Shown piece after piece: positions 1-7,775 of a stretch of DNA of 21,877 nt. The notes beneath the pieces were generated by a model, which did no database searches, was not told the DNA's origin, and saw nothing but the letters and a program-made list of their open reading frames with translations. The position numbers and the translations under genes were made by a program. How positions within the stretch are numbered: position 1 is the first letter of the stretch; each line of letters opens with the position of its first letter. This DNA comes from CAIQJJ01 sp964606085 (GTDB lineage Bacteria > Chloroflexota > Anaerolineae > Anaerolineales > UBA4823), in the NCBI GenBank assembly GCA_964606085.1, contig CAZSFD010000087.1, positions 1 to 21,877 of the forward strand. The letters are read 5' to 3'.

Positions 1-756
1 GACCCACCTTACAATATCAAAAAAGCTGAATGGGATACCTTCGAGAGCCAGGAAGTCTACATTCAGTGGTCACTGCAATGGATTAAACTGGCTTCCAGGG
101 TGTTGAAAGAAACCGGTTCGTTGTATGTGTGTGGCTTTTCAGAAATCTTGGCTGATTTAAAACACCCATCCTCGCAATACTTCTCATCTTGTCGTTGGTT
201 GGTGTGGAATTACCGCAATAAAGCCAATCTCGGAAATGATTGGGGACGCTCGCATGAAAGCATTCTGCATTTCCGAAAGACAGATAAATTCTCATTGCGG
301 GTGGATGATGTGCGCATTCCATATGGAAACCACACCTTGAAATACCCCATTCATCCGCAGGCAGAAACCAGCCATTTTGGCAACGGCAAAAAACGCGAGG
401 AAGACTGGACTCCCAATCCCTTGGGGGCGAAGCCCAAAGATGTGTTGGAAATCCCTACCACCTGTAATGGTATGGGAGAAAAGACACCCCATCCTACGCA
501 GAAACCTGAGGAGCTTCTACGCCGGTTGATCCTCGCTGCAACGGATGAAGGTCAACTGGTTGTTGATCCATTTTCTGGTTCGGGAACGGCTCTGGTGGTC
601 GCCGAACAATTGGGACGGAAATGGGCTGGCTGTGAAATCAACCCTGAATATAATCGCTGGGCAATTAACCGGCTTGAAAATGTACGCAAAATGTCCGTTG
701 TCGAGTGGATCGAATTTGATCGCAAGAATGCTACTCGCAGGGAAAGTATCCGATGA
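1..756 (+). CDS. DNA methyltransferase (N6-adenine/N4-cytosine), 5' truncated
   Basis: The frame is open from base 1, so the gene starts before the window; 251 residues are visible. The first residues are DPPYN, the catalytic motif IV of amino-methyltransferases. Near the C-terminus come HPTQKP and then DPFSGSGT (residues 189-196), the S-adenosylmethionine-binding motif I. Catalytic motif before SAM motif, with a target-recognition stretch between, is the beta-class order. The family methylates adenine N6 or cytosine N4 in a specific DNA site. The stop overlaps the start of the next gene by ATGA, and that gene looks like a nuclease, so this is most likely the protective half of a type II restriction-modification pair. 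Base composition is visibly more AT-rich than the genes after 1652. Target sequence cannot be read from the protein. Confidence 0.93.
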   Translation, partial: DPPYNIKKAEWDTFESQEVYIQWSLQWIKLASRVLKETGSLYVCGFSEILADLKHPSSQYFSSCRWLVWNYRNKANLGNDWGRSHESILHFRKTDKFSLRVDDVRIPYGNHTLKYPIHPQAETSHFGNGKKREEDWTPNPLGAKPKDVLEIPTTCNGMGEKTPHPTQKPEELLRRLILAATDEGQLVVDPFSGSGTALVVAEQLGRKWAGCEINPEYNRWAINRLENVRKMSVVEWIEFDRKNATRRESIR

Positions 757-1655
757 ATCTTACAGAACTTGTGGAATTTGCTGCCGACAAAACCAATTTT
801 GTAACATTGGAAAACTATATTGCGTTTTGTCAACGCTATTTGGATTTTGCTGCCACAGGTCTACAGGCAGTAATCGTCTCACAAAATGAGCCACACTATC
901 GCTTTTTCCAGTACCGCCAGGATGGACATTTCAATATTACCCGTCCAATCAATGCTCACTTGATGGTTTCTGCAGAAAACAGCAACATGATTGGGCAGCA
1001 ATTCCTTGAGCTTTTATCCAATGCACAAGACCTTCCCGGCGCTGACCAAAATCAACGGGCGGTGATTTGTAATTCGATCTACACCATTCAACAGACGATT
1101 GGGGCAACGTTGGATGCACTTCCGTCTGGTAAATCGAACACTGCTCGAAAAATCAATGGGGATTTATTTGAGCGCTTGATTCGGTTGCTTTTGCAGAAAA
1201 TGGGGCTGGATTGCAGAAGTGGGGTTATTCAAGTGCCGGTCATTGTTGATGGGATTGAACAGTTCACCATGAGTTACCAACACGATTTTCTGCTATATCA
1301 AGGCAACGACCTCAAACTGATTGGCTCTGTAAAAACATCCAGCAAAGACCGCCTGGACAAGATTTTCATGGATAAGTTTTTATACAGCCGCCTGACGGAA
1401 ACGGCTACACCGCATATCGCCATCTTTTTGAACGATATTCAGCGAAAAAAAACAAAACGAGAAAATGAATATGGGGTGAATGCCACTTTCCTGCCAGGGC
1501 ATTTCAAAGGTTACACCATCAAGCTAAACCCATTGGATGGCGTTTACTATTGTGATATTCGTCCCAATATGCGAACGGATGAATTTTTGAGCCAGCATAT
1601 CAAGTCCATTGACGGCCTTTTCTGTGATGATTTGGGGAGCTTTGTCAACGTATGA
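753..1655 (+). CDS. Type II restriction endonuclease candidate
   Basis: This 300-residue protein starts in an ATGA overlap with the methyltransferase, with GGGAAAG just upstream as ribosome binding site. I see a PD-(D/E)XK-like arrangement: NGDLFERL with Glu140, YQHDFLLY with Asp178, and GSVKTSSKDR (residues 191-200), where S-x-K replaces the usual E-x-K. The KTSxKDR stretch is a pattern I associate with several type II endonucleases. A nuclease role is inferred from this and from the partner methyltransferase; I do not recognise the specificity. AT-rich like its partner. Its stop overlaps the start of the next gene (ATGA), so translation is probably coupled even though base composition changes there. 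Confidence 0.75.
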   Translation: MNLTELVEFAADKTNFVTLENYIAFCQRYLDFAATGLQAVIVSQNEPHYRFFQYRQDGHFNITRPINAHLMVSAENSNMIGQQFLELLSNAQDLPGADQNQRAVICNSIYTIQQTIGATLDALPSGKSNTARKINGDLFERLIRLLLQKMGLDCRSGVIQVPVIVDGIEQFTMSYQHDFLLYQGNDLKLIGSVKTSSKDRLDKIFMDKFLYSRLTETATPHIAIFLNDIQRKKTKRENEYGVNATFLPGHFKGYTIKLNPLDGVYYCDIRPNMRTDEFLSQHIKSIDGLFCDDLGSFVNV

Positions 1656-2263
1656 GCTATTTCGACTCTCGCGCCCGAGAATGGGACGCCGACCCCAAAC
1701 GAGCGGCCCGTGCAGCAGCCGTGGCCGATGCCATCCGCTCTGCCGTGCCACTCAACTCAGGCATGACCGCCTTCGAGTTTGGCTGCGGCACCGGGCTGCT
1801 CTCATTTGCCTTACACGCTCACCTCGGCCCAATCACCCTCGTGGATACATCCCAGGGCATGTTGGATGTGCTGGCTGAAAAGATTGCTAACGCCAGGATC
1901 ACCAACATGACCCCGCTGCGCCTCGACCTCACGACCGATCCCCTGCCCGCCACCCGCTTCGATCTGATCTACTCGCTGATGACCCTCCACCACGTTGGCG
2001 ATATTCCCGGCGTGTTGAACGCCTTCCACGCCCTGCTCAAGCCCGGCGGCCACCTGTGCATCGCCGACCTCGACCAGGAAGACGGCTCCTTCCACGCCCA
2101 CGAACCCGCCTTCGACGGTCACAATGGCTTCGAGCGCAACAGCCTGGGTGATTGGCTATCGCAGGTTGGCTTCACAGATATTCGCTTTTCCACTTGCTTT
2201 GAAATGATCAAAGAAGAGCGCAACTACCCGCTCTTTCTTTCCGTGGCACACAAACCGGTATGA
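1652..2263 (+). CDS. Class I SAM-dependent methyltransferase
   Basis: The protein has 203 residues with a Rossmann-type SAM fold: motif I FEFGCGTG (41-48), an acidic residue ending strand 2 in TLVDTSQGM (62-70), FDLIYSLMTLHHV (103-115) as motif post-III, and LKPGGHLCIADL (129-140). The length and motifs match the UbiE/Methyltransf_11-like small-molecule methyltransferases. The substrate is unknown. It starts in an ATGA overlap with the endonuclease gene and ends in another ATGA overlap with the membrane peptidase gene, so it sits inside a coupled set. It is GC-rich, unlike the two genes before it. Confidence 0.9.
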   Translation: MSYFDSRAREWDADPKRAARAAAVADAIRSAVPLNSGMTAFEFGCGTGLLSFALHAHLGPITLVDTSQGMLDVLAEKIANARITNMTPLRLDLTTDPLPATRFDLIYSLMTLHHVGDIPGVLNAFHALLKPGGHLCIADLDQEDGSFHAHEPAFDGHNGFERNSLGDWLSQVGFTDIRFSTCFEMIKEERNYPLFLSVAHKPV

Positions 2264-3028
2264 ACATCGCCCGATATCCAACGCTAAATGGCTGGTTGGT
2301 GCTTTGGCTGGCTTTTTTATTGAACTTCGTCACCCAGGCCGCCCACGAAGCCGGACATTGGGCCGTATACCAGCTCGGCGGCCATGGACCAACCTGGGGT
2401 CTCACCCGCCTGGTGCAGACCGACCAGATGCCCCGGCAGCCTGATGAATGGGTAACGCTCACTTATCCAGATGGCGATGTCGGCTGGCTGCGGCTCCAAT
2501 CGAATGTCACGGGCCAAGTAGAGCAAGTGATGGCTGCCGCTGGCGGGCCGTTAGCCAGTTTGCTGGTGGCAGGCTTGAGCCTGGCGTTCTCGTCAACCCC
2601 ATTGGAAGGCATTGGGATTGGTGCTGGCGCTGACCGTATCCTTTGCGATGGGCGCTTATTACCTGCGCAGCCCGATGCGCACCGGCGGCGATGAAGCGCA
2701 GATCGCCACGCTGCTTGGCATCCCCCGGATGCTGTTGGACATCCCCCTCGGCCTGGCGTATCTGGCCTGCCTGGGGTTAGGACTGCGCCAACTACCCACC
2801 TGGCGCACCCGCCTGGCCTGGTTCGGCCTGATCGCTCTCGCCAGCATCGCCGGCGGCATTCCGCTCATGCTGGCCGATCCTATCGTCACCACCCAGGTAG
2901 ATTTGGGCAACCCGTTCTTTCAACCTGTTTTCGGCTATTCCTTGCCCGTCTTGATTTTCAATGGCCTGATTCTGCTCTTACTTGGTTTCACCATGCAAAA
3001 ACTTAATAACGTGACACCTGGCACATGA
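2260..3028 (+). pseudogene. M50-like membrane metallopeptidase, split by a frameshift
   Basis: Two overlapping frames make one protein. The first (from ATG 2260) begins with a hydrophobic segment containing HEAGH (residues 29-33), the zinc-binding helix of M50/site-2-protease-like enzymes, then AAAGGPLASLLVAGL (92-106), a second membrane segment. Beyond about 2597 this frame loses hydrophobic character and stops at 2694. The frame one base later continues with LGLVLALTVSFAMGAYYL and three more membrane helices to the TGA at 3028. The shift falls at or near the CCCC run 2597-2600; one surplus C explains it. It is either a disrupted gene or a sequencing error. Natural role unknown; I see no clear second metal-ligand motif of the NxxPxxxxDG type. 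Confidence 0.75.
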
Positions 3029-3043
3029 CACGGGAACACATTG

Positions 3044-3382
3044 ATGGATATTCCAAATTTCAACACCTACCAAACCGAATCACGCAAAACCTGGAGCCTG
3101 ATCCACACCGACCACGCCATTGTCTACCCCACCCTGGGGCTGGCGAACGAAGCCGGCGAAGTGGCGGGCAAGGTCAAGAAAATCTTCCGCGACCGGGGCG
3201 GGCAAATCTCCGAGGCTGACCGCGAAGCCCTCAAGCAAGAACTCGGCGATGTGCTGTGGTACCTCGCCCAAATCTGCACCGAACTCGACCTCTCACTGCA
3301 AGAAGTGGCCGAAGCGAACCTTGTCAAGCTGTTTGATCGGCTGGAGCGCGGTGTCATCCGCGGCGACGGCGACAAACGCTAA
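3044..3382 (+). CDS. MazG-like nucleotide pyrophosphohydrolase
   Basis: The protein has 112 residues from ATG 3044; a TTG one codon earlier is possible. It has the metal-binding helices of the MazG/all-alpha NTP pyrophosphatase fold: NEAGEVAGKVKK with two Glu, then KQELGDVLWYLAQ with Glu and Asp, the EXXE...EXXD signature. Such enzymes hydrolyse nucleoside triphosphates to the monophosphate and pyrophosphate, cleaning the pool of abnormal nucleotides; single-domain forms of about 100-120 residues are common. It begins 15 bases after the peptidase stop, with a weak GGGA ribosome binding site. Confidence 0.9.
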   Translation: MDIPNFNTYQTESRKTWSLIHTDHAIVYPTLGLANEAGEVAGKVKKIFRDRGGQISEADREALKQELGDVLWYLAQICTELDLSLQEVAEANLVKLFDRLERGVIRGDGDKR

Positions 3383-3388
3383 CCCTGG

Positions 3389-3422
3389 GTGAAACGTGAA
3401 GCCCTCACGCATCACGTTTCAC
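3389..3422. repeat. Intergenic inverted repeat, GTGAAACGTGA type
   Basis: An 11-bp arm (3389-3399, GTGAAACGTGA) pairs perfectly with 3412-3422 across a 12-base loop. It is embedded in a string of TCACG words continuing to about 3429, and ATCAGAAATCAGCACTC follows before carB. It lies between the MazG-like gene and carB. There is no T-run after the stem, so I do not call it a terminator. It looks like dispersed palindromic filler. Confidence 0.6.
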
Positions 3423-3468
3423 GCCTCACGCAATCATCGATCAGAAATCAGCACTCAAAAATTCCTCC

Positions 3469-6400
3469 ATGCCCAAACGAACCGATATCCACACCATCCT
3501 CGTCCCCGGCTCCGGCCCGATTGTGATCGGCCAGGCCGCCGAATTTGACTACTCCGGCACGCAGGCCGTCAAGGCGCTGCGCAGCCAGGGGTATCGCGTC
3601 GTGCTGGTCAACTCGAACCCGGCCACGATCATGACCGACCCCGAACTGGCCGACGCCACCTACATCGAGCCGCTCACCCCCGAAGCGCTCGAAGCCATCA
3701 TCGCCCAGGAAAAGCCCGATGCCATGCTCCCCACCGTGGGCGGGCAGACCGGGCTGAACCTGGCCCTGGCGTTGAGTGAAAACGGCGTGCTGGAGAAATA
3801 CGGCGTCAAACTGATCGGCGCCACCCTGCAAGCGATCAAGGCCGCCGAAGACCGCCGCGAATTCCGCGACACCATGCTCCAACACGGCCTGCCGATCCCC
3901 AAGGGCGGGCCGGTGCATTCGCAAGCTGAGGCCGAAGCCCTGGTCGCCGAGATCGGCTACCCGCTGCTGGTGCGCGCCTCGTTTGCGCTGGGCGGCAGCG
4001 GCGCTTCGTGGGTGTACGAGCATTCCCAGTTAGCCGAGGCCGCCCGCAAGGCCATCGCCGTCTCGCCGATTGGGCAGGCGTGGGTGGAAGAATCGATTCT
4101 CGGTTGGAAGGAATACGAACTCGAAGTGATGCGCGACAAAGCCGATAACTTCGTCGTCGTCTGCTCCATCGAAAACCTCGACCCGATGGGCGTCCACACC
4201 GGCGACAGCATCACCATCGCCCCGGCGCAAACCCTCACCGACCGCGAATACCAGATTTTGCGCGACCTCGCCAAAGCCGTGATGAGCGCCGTGGGCGTAG
4301 AAACGGGCGGCTCGAACGTGCAGTTCGCCGTTGACCCCAAAACCGGGCGCGCCCTGATCATCGAGATGAACCCGCGCGTTTCGCGCTCGTCGTCGCTGGC
4401 ATCGAAGGCCACCGGCTTCCCGATTGCCAAGCTGGCAGCATTGGTAGCGGTTGGCTACACCCTCGACGAGATCGTCAACGACATCACCGGCCAGACCAAA
4501 GCCTCCTTCGAGCCGTCGCTCGATTACGTCGTCGTCAAAATTCCGCGCTGGGCCTTCGAGAAATTCCGCGGCGTAGACCCCAGCCTCGGCCCGCAAATGA
4601 AATCGGTGGGCGAGGTGATGGCGCTGGGCCGCACTTTCCCCGAAGCGTTGAACAAAGCCGTGCAATCGCTCGAAATTGGCGTGGACGCCCTCGACGGTTC
4701 TGGCCCCAAGAAAGCCGCCCCCGAAGGGATTCCCACCCCCGATGGTCTGCGCACCCCCAGGGCGGATCGCCTTTTCGGGACGTACCGTGCCCTGCGGGCG
4801 GGGACTCCCCCCGAGGCCATCGCCGCCGCCACGGGGTTCGATCCCTGGTTCCTGGCGCAAATGAAAGCGATTGCTGATTTAGAATTGCTGATTGCTGATT
4901 TGAAAATCAACAATCAACAATCAACAATCAGCAATGTCTTGCGTCGCGCCAAACAAATGGGCTTCGCCGACTCTCATTTAGCGCGGCTTTTCCAATCAGA
5001 AGTCAAAAATCAACAATCAGCAATCGAAATCCGCTCGCTCCGCGCCTCCCTCGGCATCCTCCCCACCTTCCAACGCGTGGATACCTGCGCCGCCGAGTTC
5101 GAGGCCAATACGCCCTATTTGTATTCCGCCTACGAGATGGACGACGAATCCCGCCCCACCGACCGCCAGAAGATTCTGATCCTCGGCGGCGGGCCGAACC
5201 GCATCGGGCAGGGCATCGAGTTCGATTATTGCTGCTGCCAGGCCGCCTTCGCCCTCGAAGCCATGGGGTTCGAGACGATCATGCTCAACTGCAACCCCGA
5301 AACCGTCTCCACCGATTACGACACCTCCGACCGGCTGTACTTCGAGCCGCTGACGCTGGAACACGTGCTGAACGTGGTCGAGCGTGAAAAGCCCATCGGC
5401 GTGATCGTGCAATTCGGCGGGCAGACGCCGCTGAACCTGGCGCTGGGTTTGCAGGCGGCAGGCGTCCCCATCCTCGGCACGTCGCCGCAGGCCATCGAGT
5501 TGGCTGAAGACCGCCAATTGTTCGCCAAATTCCTCAACGAATTGGACATCCCCCAGCCCGAAAACGGCATCGCCCGCTCGCTGGCCGAAGCCGAGCAGAT
5601 TGCCCGCGGCCTGGGCTACCCGGTGCTGGTGCGCCCGTCGTTCGTGCTGGGTGGGCGGGCGATGGCGATTGTGTACGATGAAGCCAGCCTGGAAGGGTTC
5701 ATCGCCCAGGCCATCGAAGCTGCCCCCGGCCAGCCGATTTTGGTGGATCGCTACCTGGAGGACGCCTACGAAATTGACGTGGATGCCCTGGCCGACGGCG
5801 AACGTGTGGTCATTGGGGCGATTATGCAGCACATCGAAGAAGCGGGCGTCCATTCGGGCGATGCCGCCTGCGTGCTGCCGCCCTACAAGGTCAGCGAATA
5901 TCACCTGAACACGATCCGTGAATACGTCGAGCAAATCGGCCTGAAATTGCAGGTGCGCGGCCTGATGAACGTGCAATTCGCCATCAAAGATGACACCGTC
6001 TACGTGCTGGAAGTGAACCCGCGCGCCTCGCGCACCGTGCCGTATGCCAGTAAAGCCACCGGGTTGAATTTGGCAAAGATCGCCTCGCAAATTATGGCTG
6101 GCAAAACCCTGGCCGAACTGGGTGTGACCGAAGAACCCAAGCTGGATGGCTTTTTCATCAAAGAGGCCGTGCTGCCCTTCAAGAAACTGCCCGGCTCCGA
6201 CGCCATCCTCGGCCCCGAAATGCGCTCCACCGGCGAGGTGATGGGCCACGCCGCCCACTTCGGCCACGCCTTCGCCAAATCGCAACTGGCGGCCGGTTCG
6301 GGCCTGCCGCTCGAAGGGGCCGTGCTGATCACCGTCAACGATTACGACAAAGGCGCGGCGCTCAAGTTTGCGCGTGACATGCACCGCATGGGCTTCAAGC

Positions 6401-6720
6401 TGTACGCTACCACCGGGACGGCGGCGTTTTTCAGCAAAGCGGGCCTGCCGGTTGAGCGGGTTAATAAGGCTGCCGAAGGGTCGCCCAACACGGTAGATTT
6501 GGTGCGTGCTTGTGAAGTGCAGCTCATTCTCAACACTCCCCTCGGCCCGCAAGCTCACACCGACGGCAACGAAATCCGCGCCGCCGCCACGCTGATGGAA
6601 ATTCCCCTGCTGACTACGCTTTCGGCGGCTGCCGCCGCCGCCGCCGCCATTCGCGCGCTGAAACAAAAAGATTTCAGCTACCGCAGTTTGCAAGAGCATT
6701 ATCGGCGGCAGACCCGGTAA
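3469..6720 (+). CDS. carB: Carbamoyl-phosphate synthase large subunit
   Basis: The protein has 1083 residues, close to the usual length of about 1070. It makes carbamoyl phosphate from bicarbonate, ammonia (delivered by the small subunit) and two ATP, feeding arginine and pyrimidine synthesis. The internal duplication is plain: first half VPGSGPIVIGQAAEFDYSGT then an ATP-grasp domain ending IIEMNPRVSRSSSLASKATG; second half LGGGPNRIGQGIEFDYCCCQ then ATP-grasp ending EVNPRASRTVPYASKATG; then a C-terminal MGS-like regulatory domain from about residue 935. VDTCAAEF marks the end of the middle oligomerisation domain. That domain carries two repeat-derived insertions (about residues 468-489 and 512-519). 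An alanine run (GCC repeats) lies near residue 1050. carA is not adjacent. No clear Shine-Dalgarno precedes ATG 3469. Confidence 0.97.
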   Translation: MPKRTDIHTILVPGSGPIVIGQAAEFDYSGTQAVKALRSQGYRVVLVNSNPATIMTDPELADATYIEPLTPEALEAIIAQEKPDAMLPTVGGQTGLNLALALSENGVLEKYGVKLIGATLQAIKAAEDRREFRDTMLQHGLPIPKGGPVHSQAEAEALVAEIGYPLLVRASFALGGSGASWVYEHSQLAEAARKAIAVSPIGQAWVEESILGWKEYELEVMRDKADNFVVVCSIENLDPMGVHTGDSITIAPAQTLTDREYQILRDLAKAVMSAVGVETGGSNVQFAVDPKTGRALIIEMNPRVSRSSSLASKATGFPIAKLAALVAVGYTLDEIVNDITGQTKASFEPSLDYVVVKIPRWAFEKFRGVDPSLGPQMKSVGEVMALGRTFPEALNKAVQSLEIGVDALDGSGPKKAAPEGIPTPDGLRTPRADRLFGTYRALRAGTPPEAIAAATGFDPWFLAQMKAIADLELLIADLKINNQQSTISNVLRRAKQMGFADSHLARLFQSEVKNQQSAIEIRSLRASLGILPTFQRVDTCAAEFEANTPYLYSAYEMDDESRPTDRQKILILGGGPNRIGQGIEFDYCCCQAAFALEAMGFETIMLNCNPETVSTDYDTSDRLYFEPLTLEHVLNVVEREKPIGVIVQFGGQTPLNLALGLQAAGVPILGTSPQAIELAEDRQLFAKFLNELDIPQPENGIARSLAEAEQIARGLGYPVLVRPSFVLGGRAMAIVYDEASLEGFIAQAIEAAPGQPILVDRYLEDAYEIDVDALADGERVVIGAIMQHIEEAGVHSGDAACVLPPYKVSEYHLNTIREYVEQIGLKLQVRGLMNVQFAIKDDTVYVLEVNPRASRTVPYASKATGLNLAKIASQIMAGKTLAELGVTEEPKLDGFFIKEAVLPFKKLPGSDAILGPEMRSTGEVMGHAAHFGHAFAKSQLAAGSGLPLEGAVLITVNDYDKGAALKFARDMHRMGFKLYATTGTAAFFSKAGLPVERVNKAAEGSPNTVDLVRACEVQLILNTPLGPQAHTDGNEIRAAATLMEIPLLTTLSAAAAAAAAIRALKQKDFSYRSLQEHYRRQTR
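4870..4935. repeat. Palindromic ATTGCTGATT/AATCAACAAT repeat inside carB
   Basis: Direct copies of ATTGCTGATT at 4870 and 4884, the second run continuing as ATTGCTGATTGCTGATTT (4884-4901), face the complementary run 4904-4935, made of AATCAAC units ending AATCAGCAAT. The whole can fold as an imperfect hairpin with G-T pairs. It is read in frame as part of CarB and adds polar, low-complexity residues (IADLELLIADLKINNQQ) to the oligomerisation domain. Composition is far more AT-rich than the surrounding gene. Confidence 0.8.
5005..5024. repeat. Second short copy of the AATCAACAATCAGCAAT repeat in carB
   Basis: This is the same word as the right arm of the 4870-4935 element, in the same orientation, again read in frame (encoding KNQQSAI). 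It sits between the LARLF helix and the RSLRASLGI segment of the oligomerisation domain, a place where CarB proteins tolerate length changes. Confidence 0.7.
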
Positions 6721-6752
6721 TGCGCTCCTGCGCAGGGTAATCACTGACCCTT

Positions 6753-7775
6753 TTACGCCAGGTAAAATGTGCCGCAGCCCAAATGGGTCTGCCGGCCCAC
6801 GTGCAAAATAGACGCCAGTTCCAAATATGGCCAGGTCGCCAGGGGGATCGGTGCGGCAAACACCTGGCTGCCCAACCAGCGCCCCGGCCATTCGCGTTCG
6901 ACCGGCTTCAGGGAATGCCGCCGCACTACACTATCACGCCCCTGTTCGAGCGCATCGAGCAGGGAAAATTGCTCGTCGGCATCGGCAGCCTTCCACACAT
7001 CTTCGGGCGTGTGATATTTACCCGGCAGCAAGCCGGTCATGCGTTCGATCAGGGCTTCGAGGATGGTGCGCAGGTTGGGGGCATCGGCAACAGCTACATT
7101 TTTGGGAGAAAAATAAGGACGCGGTTGTTCGGGAATGGGCTGCGGGGGGGCAAAGTCGAAGGGGGTTACCCAGCGAATTTCCGTGAATTTGCGTTTCGTA
7201 TCGAAGGAGAAATCCAGCCCTTCGGCCCACTGGTTAGGCAGCACGCGGCTGCGCAAATCGAGCTTGCTCGCTTGCACCACCGGCTGCCACTGCTTCCCGT
7301 GCGCCGCCCAAATGCTGTGAATTTCATAATGCCCCCACAGCGTGGTCTGGCCGCTCCATGGCACGTTGACGTTGTACCCGGCAAATTCAAGCGCTGGCAA
7401 GATCAACTCCAGGAATAGCCCATGATCGGCGGCATCGGTGAACAACTTTAACTCCAGGTAGATCAACTCATCTTTGGTGTAATCGGTCTTGACCGTGGGA
7501 TAGAACCACCACGTCACCGGCAGCGGCCAGGCGACCTCCGGCGGCACAGGCGGCTTCTCACGCCCGACTACTCTGACACCGCCATACGGCTGCCAGCCTT
7601 CCAGGTACTTGCGCCACGGGCGCGCCTGCTGCGTGGGCAGCCGCTCGGCGATGACGTGGGCCAACACCAGCGAAAATTCGACCGGCCAATAGCGCGGCGA
7701 ACGCACCAGCCCGGCGTTGACCCGCAGGGCGATCAGATAACGGTTCAGGCTAAGCGAGTTTATAAAATTCCACAT
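6753..7775 (-). CDS. cas6: Cas6-like CRISPR RNA endoribonuclease (RAMP fold)
   Basis: The protein has 340 residues from ATG 7775, overlapping the 3' end of the upstream gene by 26 bases; an upstream in-frame start is possible but would lengthen the overlap. The N-terminus (SLSLNRYLIALRVNAG) reads as the first strand of a ferredoxin-like RAMP fold. The centre has LILPALEFAGYNV and then RWVTPFDF, as in the Cas6 C-terminal domain. The last 39 residues contain LELASILHVGRQTHLGCGTF, matching the closing glycine-rich loop and strand of Cas6. Cas6 cuts pre-crRNA within repeats. Catalytic residues cannot be assigned securely; the C-terminal His residues are candidates. It is the last gene of the minus-strand set and converges on carB. 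A non-catalytic Cas5/Csx10-type RAMP is the main alternative. Confidence 0.65.
   Translation of the reverse strand: MWNFINSLSLNRYLIALRVNAGLVRSPRYWPVEFSLVLAHVIAERLPTQQARPWRKYLEGWQPYGGVRVVGREKPPVPPEVAWPLPVTWWFYPTVKTDYTKDELIYLELKLFTDAADHGLFLELILPALEFAGYNVNVPWSGQTTLWGHYEIHSIWAAHGKQWQPVVQASKLDLRSRVLPNQWAEGLDFSFDTKRKFTEIRWVTPFDFAPPQPIPEQPRPYFSPKNVAVADAPNLRTILEALIERMTGLLPGKYHTPEDVWKAADADEQFSLLDALEQGRDSVVRRHSLKPVEREWPGRWLGSQVFAAPIPLATWPYLELASILHVGRQTHLGCGTFYLA

Noticed and set aside
3025..3219. Open frame starting in an ATGA overlap with the peptidase stop
   Set aside because: It overlaps the MazG-like gene in another frame and shows no family pattern; the MazG start at 3044 is better supported.
6721..6755. 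Weak hairpins after carB (TGCGC-TCCT-GCGCA and AGGGT...ACCCTTTT)
   Set aside because: Stems of only 5 bp; a carB terminator is plausible here but the signal is not strong enough to annotate.
5017..6891. Long minus-strand open frame (624 codons) opposite carB
   Set aside because: It is antisense to an unmistakable carB; low-complexity Gly/His/Gln-rich composition shows it is a shadow of GC-rich codon bias.
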